In this document: one piece after another, positions 37,645 through 47,115 of the stretch
Position numbering within the stretch: the first letter of the stretch is position 1
Layout: each line of letters begins with the position of its first letter
Source of the DNA: Candidatus Azobacteroides sp.
GTDB taxonomy: Bacteria; Bacteroidota; Bacteroidia; Bacteroidales; WRGA01
Length of the DNA stretch: 64,000 nt
Assembly (NCBI GenBank): GCA_021201815.1
Contig: JAJQEC010000066.1
Span: 64,385-128,384 of the forward strand
Direction of reading: 5' to 3'
Notes under the pieces: generated by a model
Seen by the model: the letters and a program-made list of their open reading frames with translations, nothing else
The model's database searches: none
Told to the model about the DNA's origin: nothing
Translations under genes and position numbers: made by a program

Positions 37645-37700
37645 GACCGAAAAAGCGGACCGGAATATTCCTCTACTATTTGTAAGTAATATTCCGGTCC
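37645..37700 (-). terminator. Terminator of the beta-helix/esterase gene
   Basis: On the minus strand GGACCGGAATATT pairs perfectly over 13 bp (37657-37669 with 37688-37700) around an 18-nt loop and is followed by GCTTTTTCGG. It lies 56 bp beyond the stop codon at 37756. Confidence 0.75.
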
Positions 37701-37755
37701 TTATCTATAATATTAAAACAGATAATAAACAGTATGTATCTGCTCCGAATATATC

Positions 37756-40700
37756 TTATAACATCACCTTTATTGTTTTTGTCTGACGGGCTGTGTTAAC
37801 TTTCAAGATGTATATACCAGAAGGAACAGAAGGCAACGCATATTGCTTCTTTTCACCTGCAAATTGGTATTGACCTGCAAATCCTGTTATTTTTTTACCG
37901 GATAAATCATATAATTCAATGCCTACTTCTCCGGCTTCAGGGAGTATGACAAAAAATGATTTGCCGGCTTGGCGAACACTCAGTTCCTCTTTCATAATTA
38001 TTTCAGAAGCTGAAACATAAGGCTCTCCTGCAAAATAAGGAATGACATATTCATTTTCGTCTGCATCAATCTCATAATAGAATGCAACACAGAAGTTATA
38101 AAGAGGATAAGGCTGACCATAGATCACATTTCCGTTTTCATCCTTAGGTTCTCCACTGGGCGGAATGAGAGAAGCCTTGTCTCCATGAGGAAAGACAAAA
38201 TTACCATCCGCATCCTTTTTATCCGGATCTTCATAGGTAAAGAATGCCTGATAGGGATCACTGTCTCTCAGGTTTCCATGTCCTGCCGTAGAGGATGAGG
38301 CATACGAAACGGCTATTTTTCCACCTGATAAATCCGTATTGGTGGTAATAGCAATGATACTGTCTTTTACGATTTCTATATCTTTAATAGTTTGTATCCG
38401 ATTATTAGCATACAATGTAAAACCATAATCCGTTACTTTCTTTAAGGTATGTTCATCAAACACCATCGGAGGTTCCGGAACATGGAAGGTGATATATACC
38501 TTCTGGGGATCATTTTCGTCTCTTTGCAGTCTTTTAGGCTGAAGAGGTTTAAAGTCTTCTCCTTCTATTTTGGTTTTATAATACACTTTCCCCAGTAACT
38601 CTCCGTACCAGCGGTAACCGTTTCCATCCAGGTGACCTCCTACGTCTGTCATTTGATAGACAGGGCCCGCACAAATCACATCCCGATATTCGTTAGAAGC
38701 TTCGAGCTGAGCCATTCCGATGGGCAGCCGGATTCCGGCAGTATACTGGGCTCCGACCTGATAGGTGATGAAAAGAGGTCTTTCATCCTGCCAGTATCTA
38801 TCCTGAATATCATTCTGCATATCGTTCTTCAACTGAATCATCAGTTTTTTATATTCGTCCTTATCGGTAGTAGGTTTGGAACCCAAGGTAAGGCCATTGC
38901 CATGCCCCTGATAATTCCATTCTCCCTGTAACCAGAAAATAGCCGGACATACAACGGAACTGTTGGTTGCCGTAGCAATCTTCTTAGTATATTTTAAGGC
39001 ATCCAGTACATTGCTATAATAATTATCTACCTGGGAATGTTTTGATAAAGCTTCGATAGGTTGCCCGCTTACTCCTACGGAAGTAGCGATGAAACGATTT
39101 TCAATTTCAGGAGATACTTCTTGTTGTTTTAGACGAATATGATTCACGGCTCCATGCAGCGGAGATTCCGAAAGATCCGGATATCCTATTGCAATAGTGG
39201 CTTTTAACGGGTTTAGCTGATCTAAATTCCGGTTTCCTTCGGCATTCCAGATTTGTTCGCCAAGCATGTAATTCCCCGGGATGTTTTCTGTAGAAACAGG
39301 ATATGCTTCATGCCCGGTGGATAAACTCTGCCCGTTCATAATAAAATGCTGGTAGTTGTGAGATTCAACTCCTACCGGAGGATTCGTAGGAATCTCAAGA
39401 GCACCGACCGCACAACGTTCATTTTCAAATTTCCGCACATTCCCTAATTGATCGGTTGAAATGCCGTAATTTTTCAGATAGGTGGCATCTCCATGCGTTA
39501 AAGCTGAAGAATTGTATTCTAAAGGAATGCTATTTTGAGTAGCGATAAAATCTTCATAAGGAGTAGCTAATTCCGAATATTCTCCTAATCCGTATCCTAT
39601 TCTGTTATCATTTTCCTTAACGGGAGTATAAATTTCACCGTTATTCCATATATCCCCTACATAAGATTTGTAAATAAATAAATCTTTTCCATTTTGAGCC
39701 TGGTACCTGAAAGAGAGATCGCTACTTTTCCTCGGAGTCATGGATGCCACATTCGACTCAATAATACAGTTATAAAAACTTTTCTTCATTTCTTCCGTTT
39801 GTGCACTGAAGAAAAGTCCTGCTCCGTTATTCTCTGTAGCAACTACTTTATTACCGACAATGGTGCAATTTATCATATCCACAGTACTTCCACTTGTTGC
39901 ACTATTAAACCGGAACGCTCCTCCTTGTCCGGAAGTAGGAGCAGCATTTCCGGATACAGTTGTATTAATCAGTAATAAAAGGATATTATTTCCTTGTGTA
40001 TCATTTAATATACTTACGGCACCTCCACCGGTACCATTTGAAGAGTTATCAGCGATCAGGCAGGCTTCAATCCGGATATTTGAAACCAGATTTGTTACCG
40101 AACCATCTTCCACCAGATATATTGCTCCTCCTTCATCGTTCACAAGACAATTGCGGATGATGCTGTTTTGCAATAATAAATCTGTACAATTAAGCACATA
40201 AAGACCTCCTCCGGCTGACCCGGAATAAGACAACTGGTTATCTTCTATTCTTGTATTCAGAATATTCACAGCACCTCCGTTTATATACAGGCCACCTCCG
40301 AATTGTACCTTATTGTTCTGAAATACACACGAAGAAAAAGTTACTGCCGGACAATTCTGTACAAACACAGTACCTTTACTGGCTCTTCTATTACCGGAGT
40401 TATCATGAAAGTTACAATTTTCAAATTTTATATTTGAATTGTTTACCGACAAAGCGACTCCTTCACTAATAGACGAACTTCCATTTGTGAAGGAAAGGTT
40501 TTTAATTATACTTCCCTGATTGGAATCGATATTTAATATCCGTGTTCTCCCACCACCGGAGAAACCGGAAACCGTACCGTCACCACCATCTATCGTAAGG
40601 CTGATCCCCGGGAAATTAATCCCGTCCGAACCGGAAATTTCACCTGAAATATCAATTATTCCGGTTACATGGAGTACATCTCCGTTCCCACAAAGACTAA

Positions 40701-40869
40701 ATGCTTTTGTTAATGTTGCTACAGGAGCATTGAACGTAAGGCCTGAGTTCGTATCATTTCCGGATGAAGAAAGATAAATATCCTTTGCATATCCCGGAAA
40801 AGAGAAAGCAAAAAATAAAATCAATCCTAAAGGAAAGCCAAGTAATTTAGTTTTTCTCATAATATTCAT
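37756..40869 (-). CDS. Beta-helix plus SASA-type esterase fusion with T9SS tail
   Basis: The 1037-residue secreted protein has a signal peptide (about 1-28). A right-handed parallel beta-helix follows at about 30-500, with many NN and short-turn repeats such as SIIRNCLVNDEGGAIYLVED. A sialate O-acetylesterase-like (SASA) SGNH domain lies at about 505-790, with FIMNGQSLSTG, FWLQGEWNYQG and DVGGHLDGNGYRWYGELLG carrying the Ser, Glu and His blocks. A short beta domain and a T9SS tail (ELYDLSGKKITGF, GIYILKVNTARQ) close it. It probably deacetylates a surface or environmental polysaccharide. Natural substrates of such fusions are not established. Next upstream is the Kelch-SARP regulator, which may control it. 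Confidence 0.85.
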   Translation of the reverse strand: MNIMRKTKLLGFPLGLILFFAFSFPGYAKDIYLSSSGNDTNSGLTFNAPVATLTKAFSLCGNGDVLHVTGIIDISGEISGSDGINFPGISLTIDGGDGTVSGFSGGGRTRILNIDSNQGSIIKNLSFTNGSSSISEGVALSVNNSNIKFENCNFHDNSGNRRASKGTVFVQNCPAVTFSSCVFQNNKVQFGGGLYINGGAVNILNTRIEDNQLSYSGSAGGGLYVLNCTDLLLQNSIIRNCLVNDEGGAIYLVEDGSVTNLVSNIRIEACLIADNSSNGTGGGAVSILNDTQGNNILLLLINTTVSGNAAPTSGQGGAFRFNSATSGSTVDMINCTIVGNKVVATENNGAGLFFSAQTEEMKKSFYNCIIESNVASMTPRKSSDLSFRYQAQNGKDLFIYKSYVGDIWNNGEIYTPVKENDNRIGYGLGEYSELATPYEDFIATQNSIPLEYNSSALTHGDATYLKNYGISTDQLGNVRKFENERCAVGALEIPTNPPVGVESHNYQHFIMNGQSLSTGHEAYPVSTENIPGNYMLGEQIWNAEGNRNLDQLNPLKATIAIGYPDLSESPLHGAVNHIRLKQQEVSPEIENRFIATSVGVSGQPIEALSKHSQVDNYYSNVLDALKYTKKIATATNSSVVCPAIFWLQGEWNYQGHGNGLTLGSKPTTDKDEYKKLMIQLKNDMQNDIQDRYWQDERPLFITYQVGAQYTAGIRLPIGMAQLEASNEYRDVICAGPVYQMTDVGGHLDGNGYRWYGELLGKVYYKTKIEGEDFKPLQPKRLQRDENDPQKVYITFHVPEPPMVFDEHTLKKVTDYGFTLYANNRIQTIKDIEIVKDSIIAITTNTDLSGGKIAVSYASSSTAGHGNLRDSDPYQAFFTYEDPDKKDADGNFVFPHGDKASLIPPSGEPKDENGNVIYGQPYPLYNFCVAFYYEIDADENEYVIPYFAGEPYVSASEIIMKEELSVRQAGKSFFVILPEAGEVGIELYDLSGKKITGFAGQYQFAGEKKQYALPSVPSGIYILKVNTARQTKTIKVML

Positions 40870-40896
40870 TTAAAAAAGTTGGATAATCAAATGTTA

Positions 40897-40904
40897 CAAA
40901 TGTA
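40897..40904 (-). promoter_or_regulatory. -7 box of the beta-helix/esterase gene
   Basis: TACATTTG on the minus strand fits TAnnTTTG and is 27 bp before the start codon. No good -33 TTTG was found at the right distance, which would fit an activator-dependent promoter. Confidence 0.4.
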
Positions 40905-40975
40905 CATCACACAGATTACCACCAGGATTAGTATCAAGGTTAATTTCAAAAAAAAATCAATTAATATTTTATTAA

Positions 40976-43519
40976 TTACGAGATTAATTGCTCGAAGGTC
41001 GTTTTAAATTCTGTTCCGAACGCTGTTTTATATTCTCTGGCAAACGCCTCATATACTTTTTTAGCCAATCCGTTTTTTCCGGTTTTCAGCAATTCGACAC
41101 ACTTCATTGTCAATGCATCTTCATTCAGAGAATCATATACAAAAATGGCATCCGCAATCTTTATTTTCAGGGAGGAAGATACATCAGTAGTCGAATTAAC
41201 AAAGGCAATCAGTACATCTATTAATCTGTTAGAAAAATCCGCTTTAAAATTATCTGCCCAATCTACCGGAACATCTGCCAATAATTCTCCATTAGAAACA
41301 ATAGTAACCAGCTCTTCAATCACCTGCCGGTTAAACGAATCTTCCATCAAATGCTCCATAAGGGATACGGCTTTGAAATAATCACAATATACCTCCGTAC
41401 CCAATTCTATAAACCAATTGGAATTACGGTTATTGATTTCAACATCTCCCACAGTCTCAAAAATAAGCCGTAATTTACTGATAGATACTCCCCGATTGTT
41501 TTTTGCTTTGTCTTTATCCTTATCGAACCAAAGAATTTCATTTAGTTTTTGCGATGAAATACCTTTCTCATCTTTATATGTATAAAATAGGATTAAAAGA
41601 AACAGATGTTTTAATACAGGGGTAAACTTAGAACTGATATCCGTTCCATTCTTATCCAGAACACGAAAATTACCAAATAAAAGGACAGATGACTTCCGGC
41701 TTTCATTTTTCTTTTCCGGACTGACAGGTAAATTTTCTTCTTTTGCAGCTATTTCTTTTTTGGATTTGCCCCCGGATTTTCTTCTTACTTTACGAGTAAG
41801 ATAAAACAATATAATAAATGCTGAAAAAAAGATAATAAAAATGTTGAATACTTTTTTATCCGGAAGGTGTGTCTGTTGAAATAAGTCACTCTTTTGAAGA
41901 GGTGGGAAATTTAATGAATAAATAGAAATAATGGACGAGGCAGCCTCTTCATCGTTATAAATTGTTACTGCAATAAGCCTGGTCGAATCGGCATTCACAT
42001 ATAAATCTGCATAGGAGAATCCGTCGTTAAAAAGATAAGGGATACTATCGGCAAGAAGATCGTAATGAGGCTTATCCAATGAAAAACGACAGAGTTGTAA
42101 CTGAGTGTTAAATTTATGCTGAGGGAAACATAACGCATAAAAACACCGATTAGAGGTATCTACGACTAAGGAATTTGCAACTACAAAATCAGTATCCACA
42201 AAGGGCAACTCCCATTTTTTCCTTGTCGTTAAAGCCGGAAGATCCACTTCATACAGGTCGTAATAATTCCGGGGCGATAATTCCTGTTTTCCGGATTCAT
42301 TTCCATAACCTCCGAAAATAAGGATCGTATTTTCATCCATTGTTCCAAGTCCGCTTAAATAACGGGGAGAAATACCACTTCCCTGCAAAGGCAATTTATT
42401 CCACTGCCCGGAGATGAAATTATACACATTCACATCATTTTTGTATATATGAAAACCATATCCGCCAAAAGTATACAGTTTGTTTTCCGGAATTGAAAAA
42501 TAACGGGTATGATGCCAGTAGTGAGAGTCTTCAAATATATTGATATGGTTATTCCATGATTTTGTCTGAGGATCATATTGTGCCGCTTTTTTTGTAAAAT
42601 CATACGTAAAATATGTTTCTTCTTTTTTATTATATATAAGCTGATTGGAAAGATTACCGGTCATGCTGCCTCCTTTTATTGTGTCGACCCTCAATCCATT
42701 CCCGACTTTATAGAAATAGAAGCAACTACTATCAGCAACCACCACGACATCATCATTCGAATTATACGTTACCTTCGGATATAACTTTGCCGGAAAAGAT
42801 ATTTCTTTTTTCCAATAGGCGTAATTATCTACCAGCCAGACGGGATTCTCTACGCTTGCAAACTGGTGTTTTACCGAATCATACACCCCTTTGTCCGCAT
42901 ATTGCGCCAAAGGCCAGGAATACCGCACTTTTCCTTTGTTGTCTTTTAATAGTATGTTTTTTACCGCCATGGCCGGCACATCACTTACCTGATAAGATAA
43001 TAGATTATTTTTACCAAAAACAAGATGGATATTTTTGAAACCGCTAAACAGCATGTTCTCAGAATTAAATTCCTTATCATTTAATTTTATTTCTAACCGG
43101 TTCCTTTTTTGATTTATAGCAACACGAACCTTTGTCCACTGGCCATAGTCAACCTGCAACTCATCAAAAGTACCTTGATATATTACCTTTCCTCTTTCGT
43201 ATATAAAAGAAAGATAAGGAGAAAGATCCGGTTCGTCTGTCTTTCTGCCTAATACCAAGTCCAGATGTTGATTGTCTTCTCCGATAATACGGAATACATA
43301 ACCGAAAATATGATGTACTCTTTCGAATTTAATATCAAATTCCAAAAGGAAGCCCTCCGGAAATGAAAAGGGATTGACGGGGGTAAGATTTAATTCTGTG
43401 CGATTTTCCTTTTCTACTTCGTAGGAATGAAATTGTAAGCCATACTCTTTTTCTACCTGAGCATAAACAAGAGGGATGGAAAAAATAAAATATATTATTA
43501 ACAAGTATTTCCGAAGCAT
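40976..43519 (-). CDS. Membrane-spanning one-component regulator: LamG-like and Kelch-like sensor with SARP output
   Basis: The 847-residue protein has a signal peptide or first anchor (1-20). A LamG/concanavalin-like periplasmic domain lies at about 25-215 (GFLLEFDIKFERVHHIFGYV). A beta-propeller with Kelch-like repeats follows at about 225-545 (KLYTFGGYGFHIYKNDVNVY, TILIFGGYGNESGKQ). One membrane helix sits near 565-583 (VFNIFIIFFSAFIILFYL), followed by a basic linker. A winged-helix DNA-binding domain follows (SSVLLFGNFRVLDKNGTDIS, LNEILWFDKDKDKAKNNRGV). The C-terminal TPR-like BTAD domain resembles SARP/AfsR activators. It can thus sense outside and bind DNA inside in one chain, analogous to hybrid two-component PUL regulators but without kinase or phosphotransfer. 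The adjacent T9SS esterase gene is a likely target. Confidence 0.85.
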   Translation of the reverse strand: MLRKYLLIIYFIFSIPLVYAQVEKEYGLQFHSYEVEKENRTELNLTPVNPFSFPEGFLLEFDIKFERVHHIFGYVFRIIGEDNQHLDLVLGRKTDEPDLSPYLSFIYERGKVIYQGTFDELQVDYGQWTKVRVAINQKRNRLEIKLNDKEFNSENMLFSGFKNIHLVFGKNNLLSYQVSDVPAMAVKNILLKDNKGKVRYSWPLAQYADKGVYDSVKHQFASVENPVWLVDNYAYWKKEISFPAKLYPKVTYNSNDDVVVVADSSCFYFYKVGNGLRVDTIKGGSMTGNLSNQLIYNKKEETYFTYDFTKKAAQYDPQTKSWNNHINIFEDSHYWHHTRYFSIPENKLYTFGGYGFHIYKNDVNVYNFISGQWNKLPLQGSGISPRYLSGLGTMDENTILIFGGYGNESGKQELSPRNYYDLYEVDLPALTTRKKWELPFVDTDFVVANSLVVDTSNRCFYALCFPQHKFNTQLQLCRFSLDKPHYDLLADSIPYLFNDGFSYADLYVNADSTRLIAVTIYNDEEAASSIISIYSLNFPPLQKSDLFQQTHLPDKKVFNIFIIFFSAFIILFYLTRKVRRKSGGKSKKEIAAKEENLPVSPEKKNESRKSSVLLFGNFRVLDKNGTDISSKFTPVLKHLFLLILFYTYKDEKGISSQKLNEILWFDKDKDKAKNNRGVSISKLRLIFETVGDVEINNRNSNWFIELGTEVYCDYFKAVSLMEHLMEDSFNRQVIEELVTIVSNGELLADVPVDWADNFKADFSNRLIDVLIAFVNSTTDVSSSLKIKIADAIFVYDSLNEDALTMKCVELLKTGKNGLAKKVYEAFAREYKTAFGTEFKTTFEQLIS

Positions 43520-43575
43520 CTGAAATTAATAAGACACGGTGTGGGACAATTTTTAATTTCTTATATTCTGATTTA

Positions 43576-43583
43576 CAAAGATA
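43576..43583 (-). promoter_or_regulatory. -7 box of the Kelch-SARP regulator gene
   Basis: TATCTTTG on the minus strand is a good -7 element about 57 bp before the ATG. The -33 TTTG is not clear. Confidence 0.45.
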
Positions 43584-43705
43584 AATTTTTTTATTGTTGT
43601 TTTTACATGGGTTTGCTATTATGCTAAGGAAAGAGTTTTCTGTTGTATCAAAAGAGGAGCCGGAATGTATTTTTATATGCCGGACCTACCTGAAATAGAT
43701 TTATG

Positions 43706-44128
43706 TCATTGAATCTTTACCATCTTATTTTTGATTCCAAGGCATTCTAAACGAGTAAATATTTCTTTTTCTATTTGTAAATTTATTTCTTTTTTTCTTG
43801 AAATAACATCAAATCCTTGTGGGGTAAAAAATGTTTTATGAAAATGAATAATGGCAATTTTGTGTTCCGGGTAATAATCAAGGATTTCCCAACGGCTTTT
43901 TATAATTTTCAAAAGCCCTTTACCACGCCATATAAATCCATTATCAGTTATTACATCTGTGCCTTCAATGGTTTTTCTCTTACCATGCCGGTAATATTCC
44001 ACGGTATCGGAAAATTTTCCGTTTACAGGTTTCCCGTAATAAAAGAATGGATTCTTTTTATCTCCTTTAATCCACATCGGGAAATTCGAATAAATTACAT
44101 ACCATTTACCGGTTAAATCATATTTCAT
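43706..44128 (-). CDS. Small lipocalin-like hypothetical protein
   Basis: The 140-residue protein has no signal peptide. The N-terminal GKWYVIYSNFPMWIKGDK has the GxW pattern of lipocalin/calycin barrels, and alternating strands follow (GKFSDTVEYYRHGKRK, GFIWRGKGLLKIIKSRWEIL, HKIAIIHFHKTFFTP). Length agrees with a compact calycin. Real lipocalin function is not shown and no ligand can be inferred. It stands alone with no operon partner, next to a degenerate regulator remnant. Confidence 0.6.
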   Translation of the reverse strand: MKYDLTGKWYVIYSNFPMWIKGDKKNPFFYYGKPVNGKFSDTVEYYRHGKRKTIEGTDVITDNGFIWRGKGLLKIIKSRWEILDYYPEHKIAIIHFHKTFFTPQGFDVISRKKEINLQIEKEIFTRLECLGIKNKMVKIQ

Positions 44129-44383
44129 ATTTCTGATCTTTTTAATACCGAATTAAATTATTATGCTCTTCTGTGTGGATGTAAAACAGGAGCCTATAGG
44201 TAATATTGTTTTTTATTGAAACAGGGATAAAATGACTATTGTTCATACCCTATGGACTTGTAAAAAAGGAAGTTTACGCGAATAACTGTCATTCACTGCC
44301 TTAAAAGCCTAAAAGAAATAAAAAAGAATACCCTGCTTTCCGATACGAAGGTGGGAATACTTATTTATATAGGATCAGTTAAA

Positions 44384-44589
44384 CTACTTAAAAGTCTTCC
44401 CGTAGGTTTTCTTAAACATACGGGAAAAGTGCAAAACATTTTTTAAACCAACATCATAACAGATACCCCTTATCTTCCTTCTGCCTGCTCCTATTTCTCA
44501 TTATACTACTTCAAGCCTTTTGTCAATTATCCATTTTTGGAAAGTAAGGAAACTTATTTTTTCAAGTCTCTTTTGAATGTAGTAATGCT
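44384..44589 (-). pseudogene. Remnant of an AraC-family transcription regulator
   Basis: On the minus strand the two helix-turn-helix motifs of a Bacteroidota AraC protein can be read in pieces. SITTFKRDLKK comes first. After a frameshift come KWIIDKRLEVV, two stops, and RRKIRGICYDVGLKNVLHF with FSRMFKKTYGKTFK ending at a TAG (44384-44386). The upstream sensor part is gone. The rest of the gap (44129-44383 and 44590-44832) holds nothing I recognise and becomes strongly AT-rich toward the next cassette. Confidence 0.78.
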
Positions 44590-44832
44590 GTAGCTCTTAT
44601 TTGTAAATAAATCAATTATATACAAACAGAAAGTAAATATTTTTTCTATTAATCTGTGCAACTTTAAAAATTTGGCAATCTCTAAGATAGAATAATATCT
44701 TAAATACTTTAGTAAATTAATACCTCCGAATTTTAATTACTTTAATTTATTAGAGTTAATGCAAAATTAATAACCATCCTAATATTCTTTAATGGTTAAT
44801 TTCAATTAACAATAAAATTTACACATAAGATA

Positions 44833-46299
44833 CTAATTCAATTGATTGTTAATTTTTAAAAGTTTAGCCAATCCCTCATTTTCAATAACAGTAATATTCC
44901 AACCTAATTTACTTTGCATCCTTTTGATATAATTCATTAGATTTTGGGACGATTTTTTTGCTGTAATAAAAACAACTATACAATTATCAAAATGTAAAAA
45001 AGGACGAAATATTTGATAAGCAATGTTTTCAGGAACACTATTACCGCTAATTTCAATACCAGACTTAAATGGCATACACATATAAAAACTTTGTCCAGAT
45101 AGTTTAATAGGTATCTCCATATCTGAAATTTCAGAAGCACCATGTGGCTTTTTACTTTCTCTAATTAAAATATTGGGATCAACGCCAATTATCGTATTAG
45201 CTACTTTCTCTCTCAAAGTATCATCGTTATATTCTAATAACTTTTTCAATTCTTCGGGTTCCAATATTACTGTAGCGCTTTGGTAGTAATTATGAAATAC
45301 AGTATTTATATAATCAGAAAAATCAATTTTATTTTTTTGTAATGGTAATAAAGAAAAATCAATACATTGCTGATTACCTGTAATTGAATAATATAATATC
45401 AAACATTTTAAAAAAAGAAAGTTATTTAAACCAACTCTATTTATAGAGATTTCATGAATAACAGCAGAATATTTGTGTTCAAAAATTTCAATAAATAATT
45501 TTTTATCAAAGTAAAAAATAGAACTTAATATTCTAAGAATATTTTCTGTTGTATAATTATTAAAAGAAGATATATTTGGTAATAGGATAGGCTGTTTAAG
45601 ATCTAAAACTTCATTTGCGAGAGAAAATTGATATAAATTAAATAGATTAAGTTTTATGTTTTTTAATAAAATCTGTTTTACAATTGACAATGAATGAAAT
45701 TTTTCTTGTATATTTAATATCTCTCTTAATAGACGGATGGCATTTTCTTTATATGCTTTGTGTCCTGACTTTAAGTATACAGAAAGACTTTGACTTAAGT
45801 TATAGATTACATAAAGAGAAGGAGTCATTATTTCTTCTCGTTGAGATTTAAGGACAGTGTTTAATCCCCAAAAAACTCTCTCCATTCTCTCTATATAATA
45901 GTCATCAGTAGATCCTCCTATTTCACAAATACCATTTTTATATCCTTCAAAAACAGAAATTGCAGTTGCTGTATTTACATTAACTTTAAATAAGGCACTT
46001 TGTTTCTCATAAATATTACCTTTACTGATTCCTTTGTAAGAATAATAATACCCAGCGTAATAAAATAATTCCTCATACACAATATCTAATCCGAGTCTAT
46101 ATGTCTTTTGTAATAATACTTTATTATGTGGTTCAAATTTACAATAATCAAAAATTGCAGATAATGCAAAAAGAGCTTCATTAATTAAACGTACATCTTG
46201 AATTGAGATTGAATTAGTTGATTCCTTTTTCGCTACTTTGTCTATAATAAATTCTTGCAATTTTTTAGTTTGTTCAATTATATCTTTTTTCAAGTCCAT
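44833..46299 (-). CDS. Unknown 488-residue protein of an AT-rich two-gene cassette
   Basis: The 488-residue protein is very rich in Ile, Asn and Lys, reflecting base composition far below its neighbours. Residues about 1-380 are predicted all-helical. The last ~100 residues are alpha/beta: IPIKLSGQSFYMCMPFKSG, NIAYQIFRPFL, CIVVFITAKKSSQNLMNYI and WNITVIENEGLAKLL. The order of strands and the closing VI...G.AKLL recall restriction-endonuclease-like (Mrr/REase) or Rossmann-like folds. The expected acidic metal ligands are not obvious, so the assignment is weak. Its start overlaps the end of the upstream nucleotidyltransferase-like gene by 26 bp, implying translational coupling and a joint function. 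Defence or toxin-antitoxin-like roles are possible. Confidence 0.7.
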   Translation of the reverse strand: MDLKKDIIEQTKKLQEFIIDKVAKKESTNSISIQDVRLINEALFALSAIFDYCKFEPHNKVLLQKTYRLGLDIVYEELFYYAGYYYSYKGISKGNIYEKQSALFKVNVNTATAISVFEGYKNGICEIGGSTDDYYIERMERVFWGLNTVLKSQREEIMTPSLYVIYNLSQSLSVYLKSGHKAYKENAIRLLREILNIQEKFHSLSIVKQILLKNIKLNLFNLYQFSLANEVLDLKQPILLPNISSFNNYTTENILRILSSIFYFDKKLFIEIFEHKYSAVIHEISINRVGLNNFLFLKCLILYYSITGNQQCIDFSLLPLQKNKIDFSDYINTVFHNYYQSATVILEPEELKKLLEYNDDTLREKVANTIIGVDPNILIRESKKPHGASEISDMEIPIKLSGQSFYMCMPFKSGIEISGNSVPENIAYQIFRPFLHFDNCIVVFITAKKSSQNLMNYIKRMQSKLGWNITVIENEGLAKLLKINNQLN

Positions 46300-46567
46300 A
46301 TATTAAAATTCCATTCTTTATCAATTCTAACCAAAGTGTGCTTTCAGACATTTTTAATTTTTCAAAATCTTTTATAGTCAAACATATTGGGTCTATTTTA
46401 TTATTATTTTTTTTTATTAGATCTTTCCGTTTACTAATCGATATTCCTTTAAATGAATTTGAAACAATAAGTAAATCAATATCATTTATACAATTTACAT
46501 TACCATACAAGTATATGCATTCTACATCAAATTCCTTAAAAATAGTATCTATATTTATTTTTTTCAT
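46274..46567 (-). CDS. Small nucleotidyltransferase-like protein
   Basis: The protein has 97 residues from ATG 46565-46567. A TTG-started frame reaches 46579, but ATG is preferred. The core reads VECIYLYGNVNCINDIDLLI, matching the minimal nucleotidyltransferase (MNT) pattern of a glycine-containing turn followed by DxD-like acidic residues (NDIDLLIVSN). The usual GS dipeptide is replaced by YGN, so activity may be altered or lost. A C-terminal helix-strand unit follows (SESTLWLELIKNGILIYG), typical of MNT proteins. MNT domains often pair with a second protein as antitoxin (MntA/HepT), and here the partner gene overlaps. This is a family-level inference. Confidence 0.72.
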   Translation of the reverse strand: MKKINIDTIFKEFDVECIYLYGNVNCINDIDLLIVSNSFKGISISKRKDLIKKNNNKIDPICLTIKDFEKLKMSESTLWLELIKNGILIYGLEKRYN

Positions 46568-47115
46568 TGATTGTATCAACAGTTTGATTTAAATATTAAT
46601 GTAAATAAATTCAATAATAGCATACAATTTGGTATTTTACAAATATATAAAAAATTGTTAAAGAATAAAATATCTTATAAACAATCTTTTTAACACCTTT
46701 AATATTAAAATTGCAACCTCTCCTAGCCCTAAATCCGCTTTGATTTAATTGCATGCCTATTTCACTTCATTTTGAGCCATTATTCCTTATGGATAAGATT
46801 TAACATTCCTACCTTCTTATTTGATTCATTATTTAAAGAAAAATGTGCTATACACGTTTTTGTACATGCTTTAAATGGTTTCGAAGTACAAGTGTTTTTT
46901 ATCTATATAAAACATAACTACACGCTAGTATATAACTCCCCAGAACAACAAAAATATTATTCTTGAAATATGATCAAACAACGGATAAATACAGATAATA
47001 TAACTAGTGGATATGGTTTTAGAATAATTTAAAAGCTGTATCCAATCCGTGTGCTATAAAAACAAAAAAAGCAGCTACAAATCAATGTAAATACTTAATT
47101 ATTAAGGAATATAGA
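46568..47115. other. AT-rich flank of the two-gene cassette, no gene seen
   Basis: This 548-bp stretch has only short, low-complexity frames. A 64-codon plus-strand frame at 46772 has no recognisable content. The base composition matches the cassette, suggesting the foreign segment extends to about 47100. Confidence 0.5.

Noticed and set aside
44833..46299. HEPN toxin identity for the 488-residue protein
   Set aside because: An R-x5-H stretch (RESKKPH) occurs but lies between domains, and the protein is over three times the usual HEPN length.
46772..46966. 64-codon plus-strand gene in the AT-rich flank
   Set aside because: Length is within chance for this AT-rich sequence. No ribosome-binding site or family was recognised.
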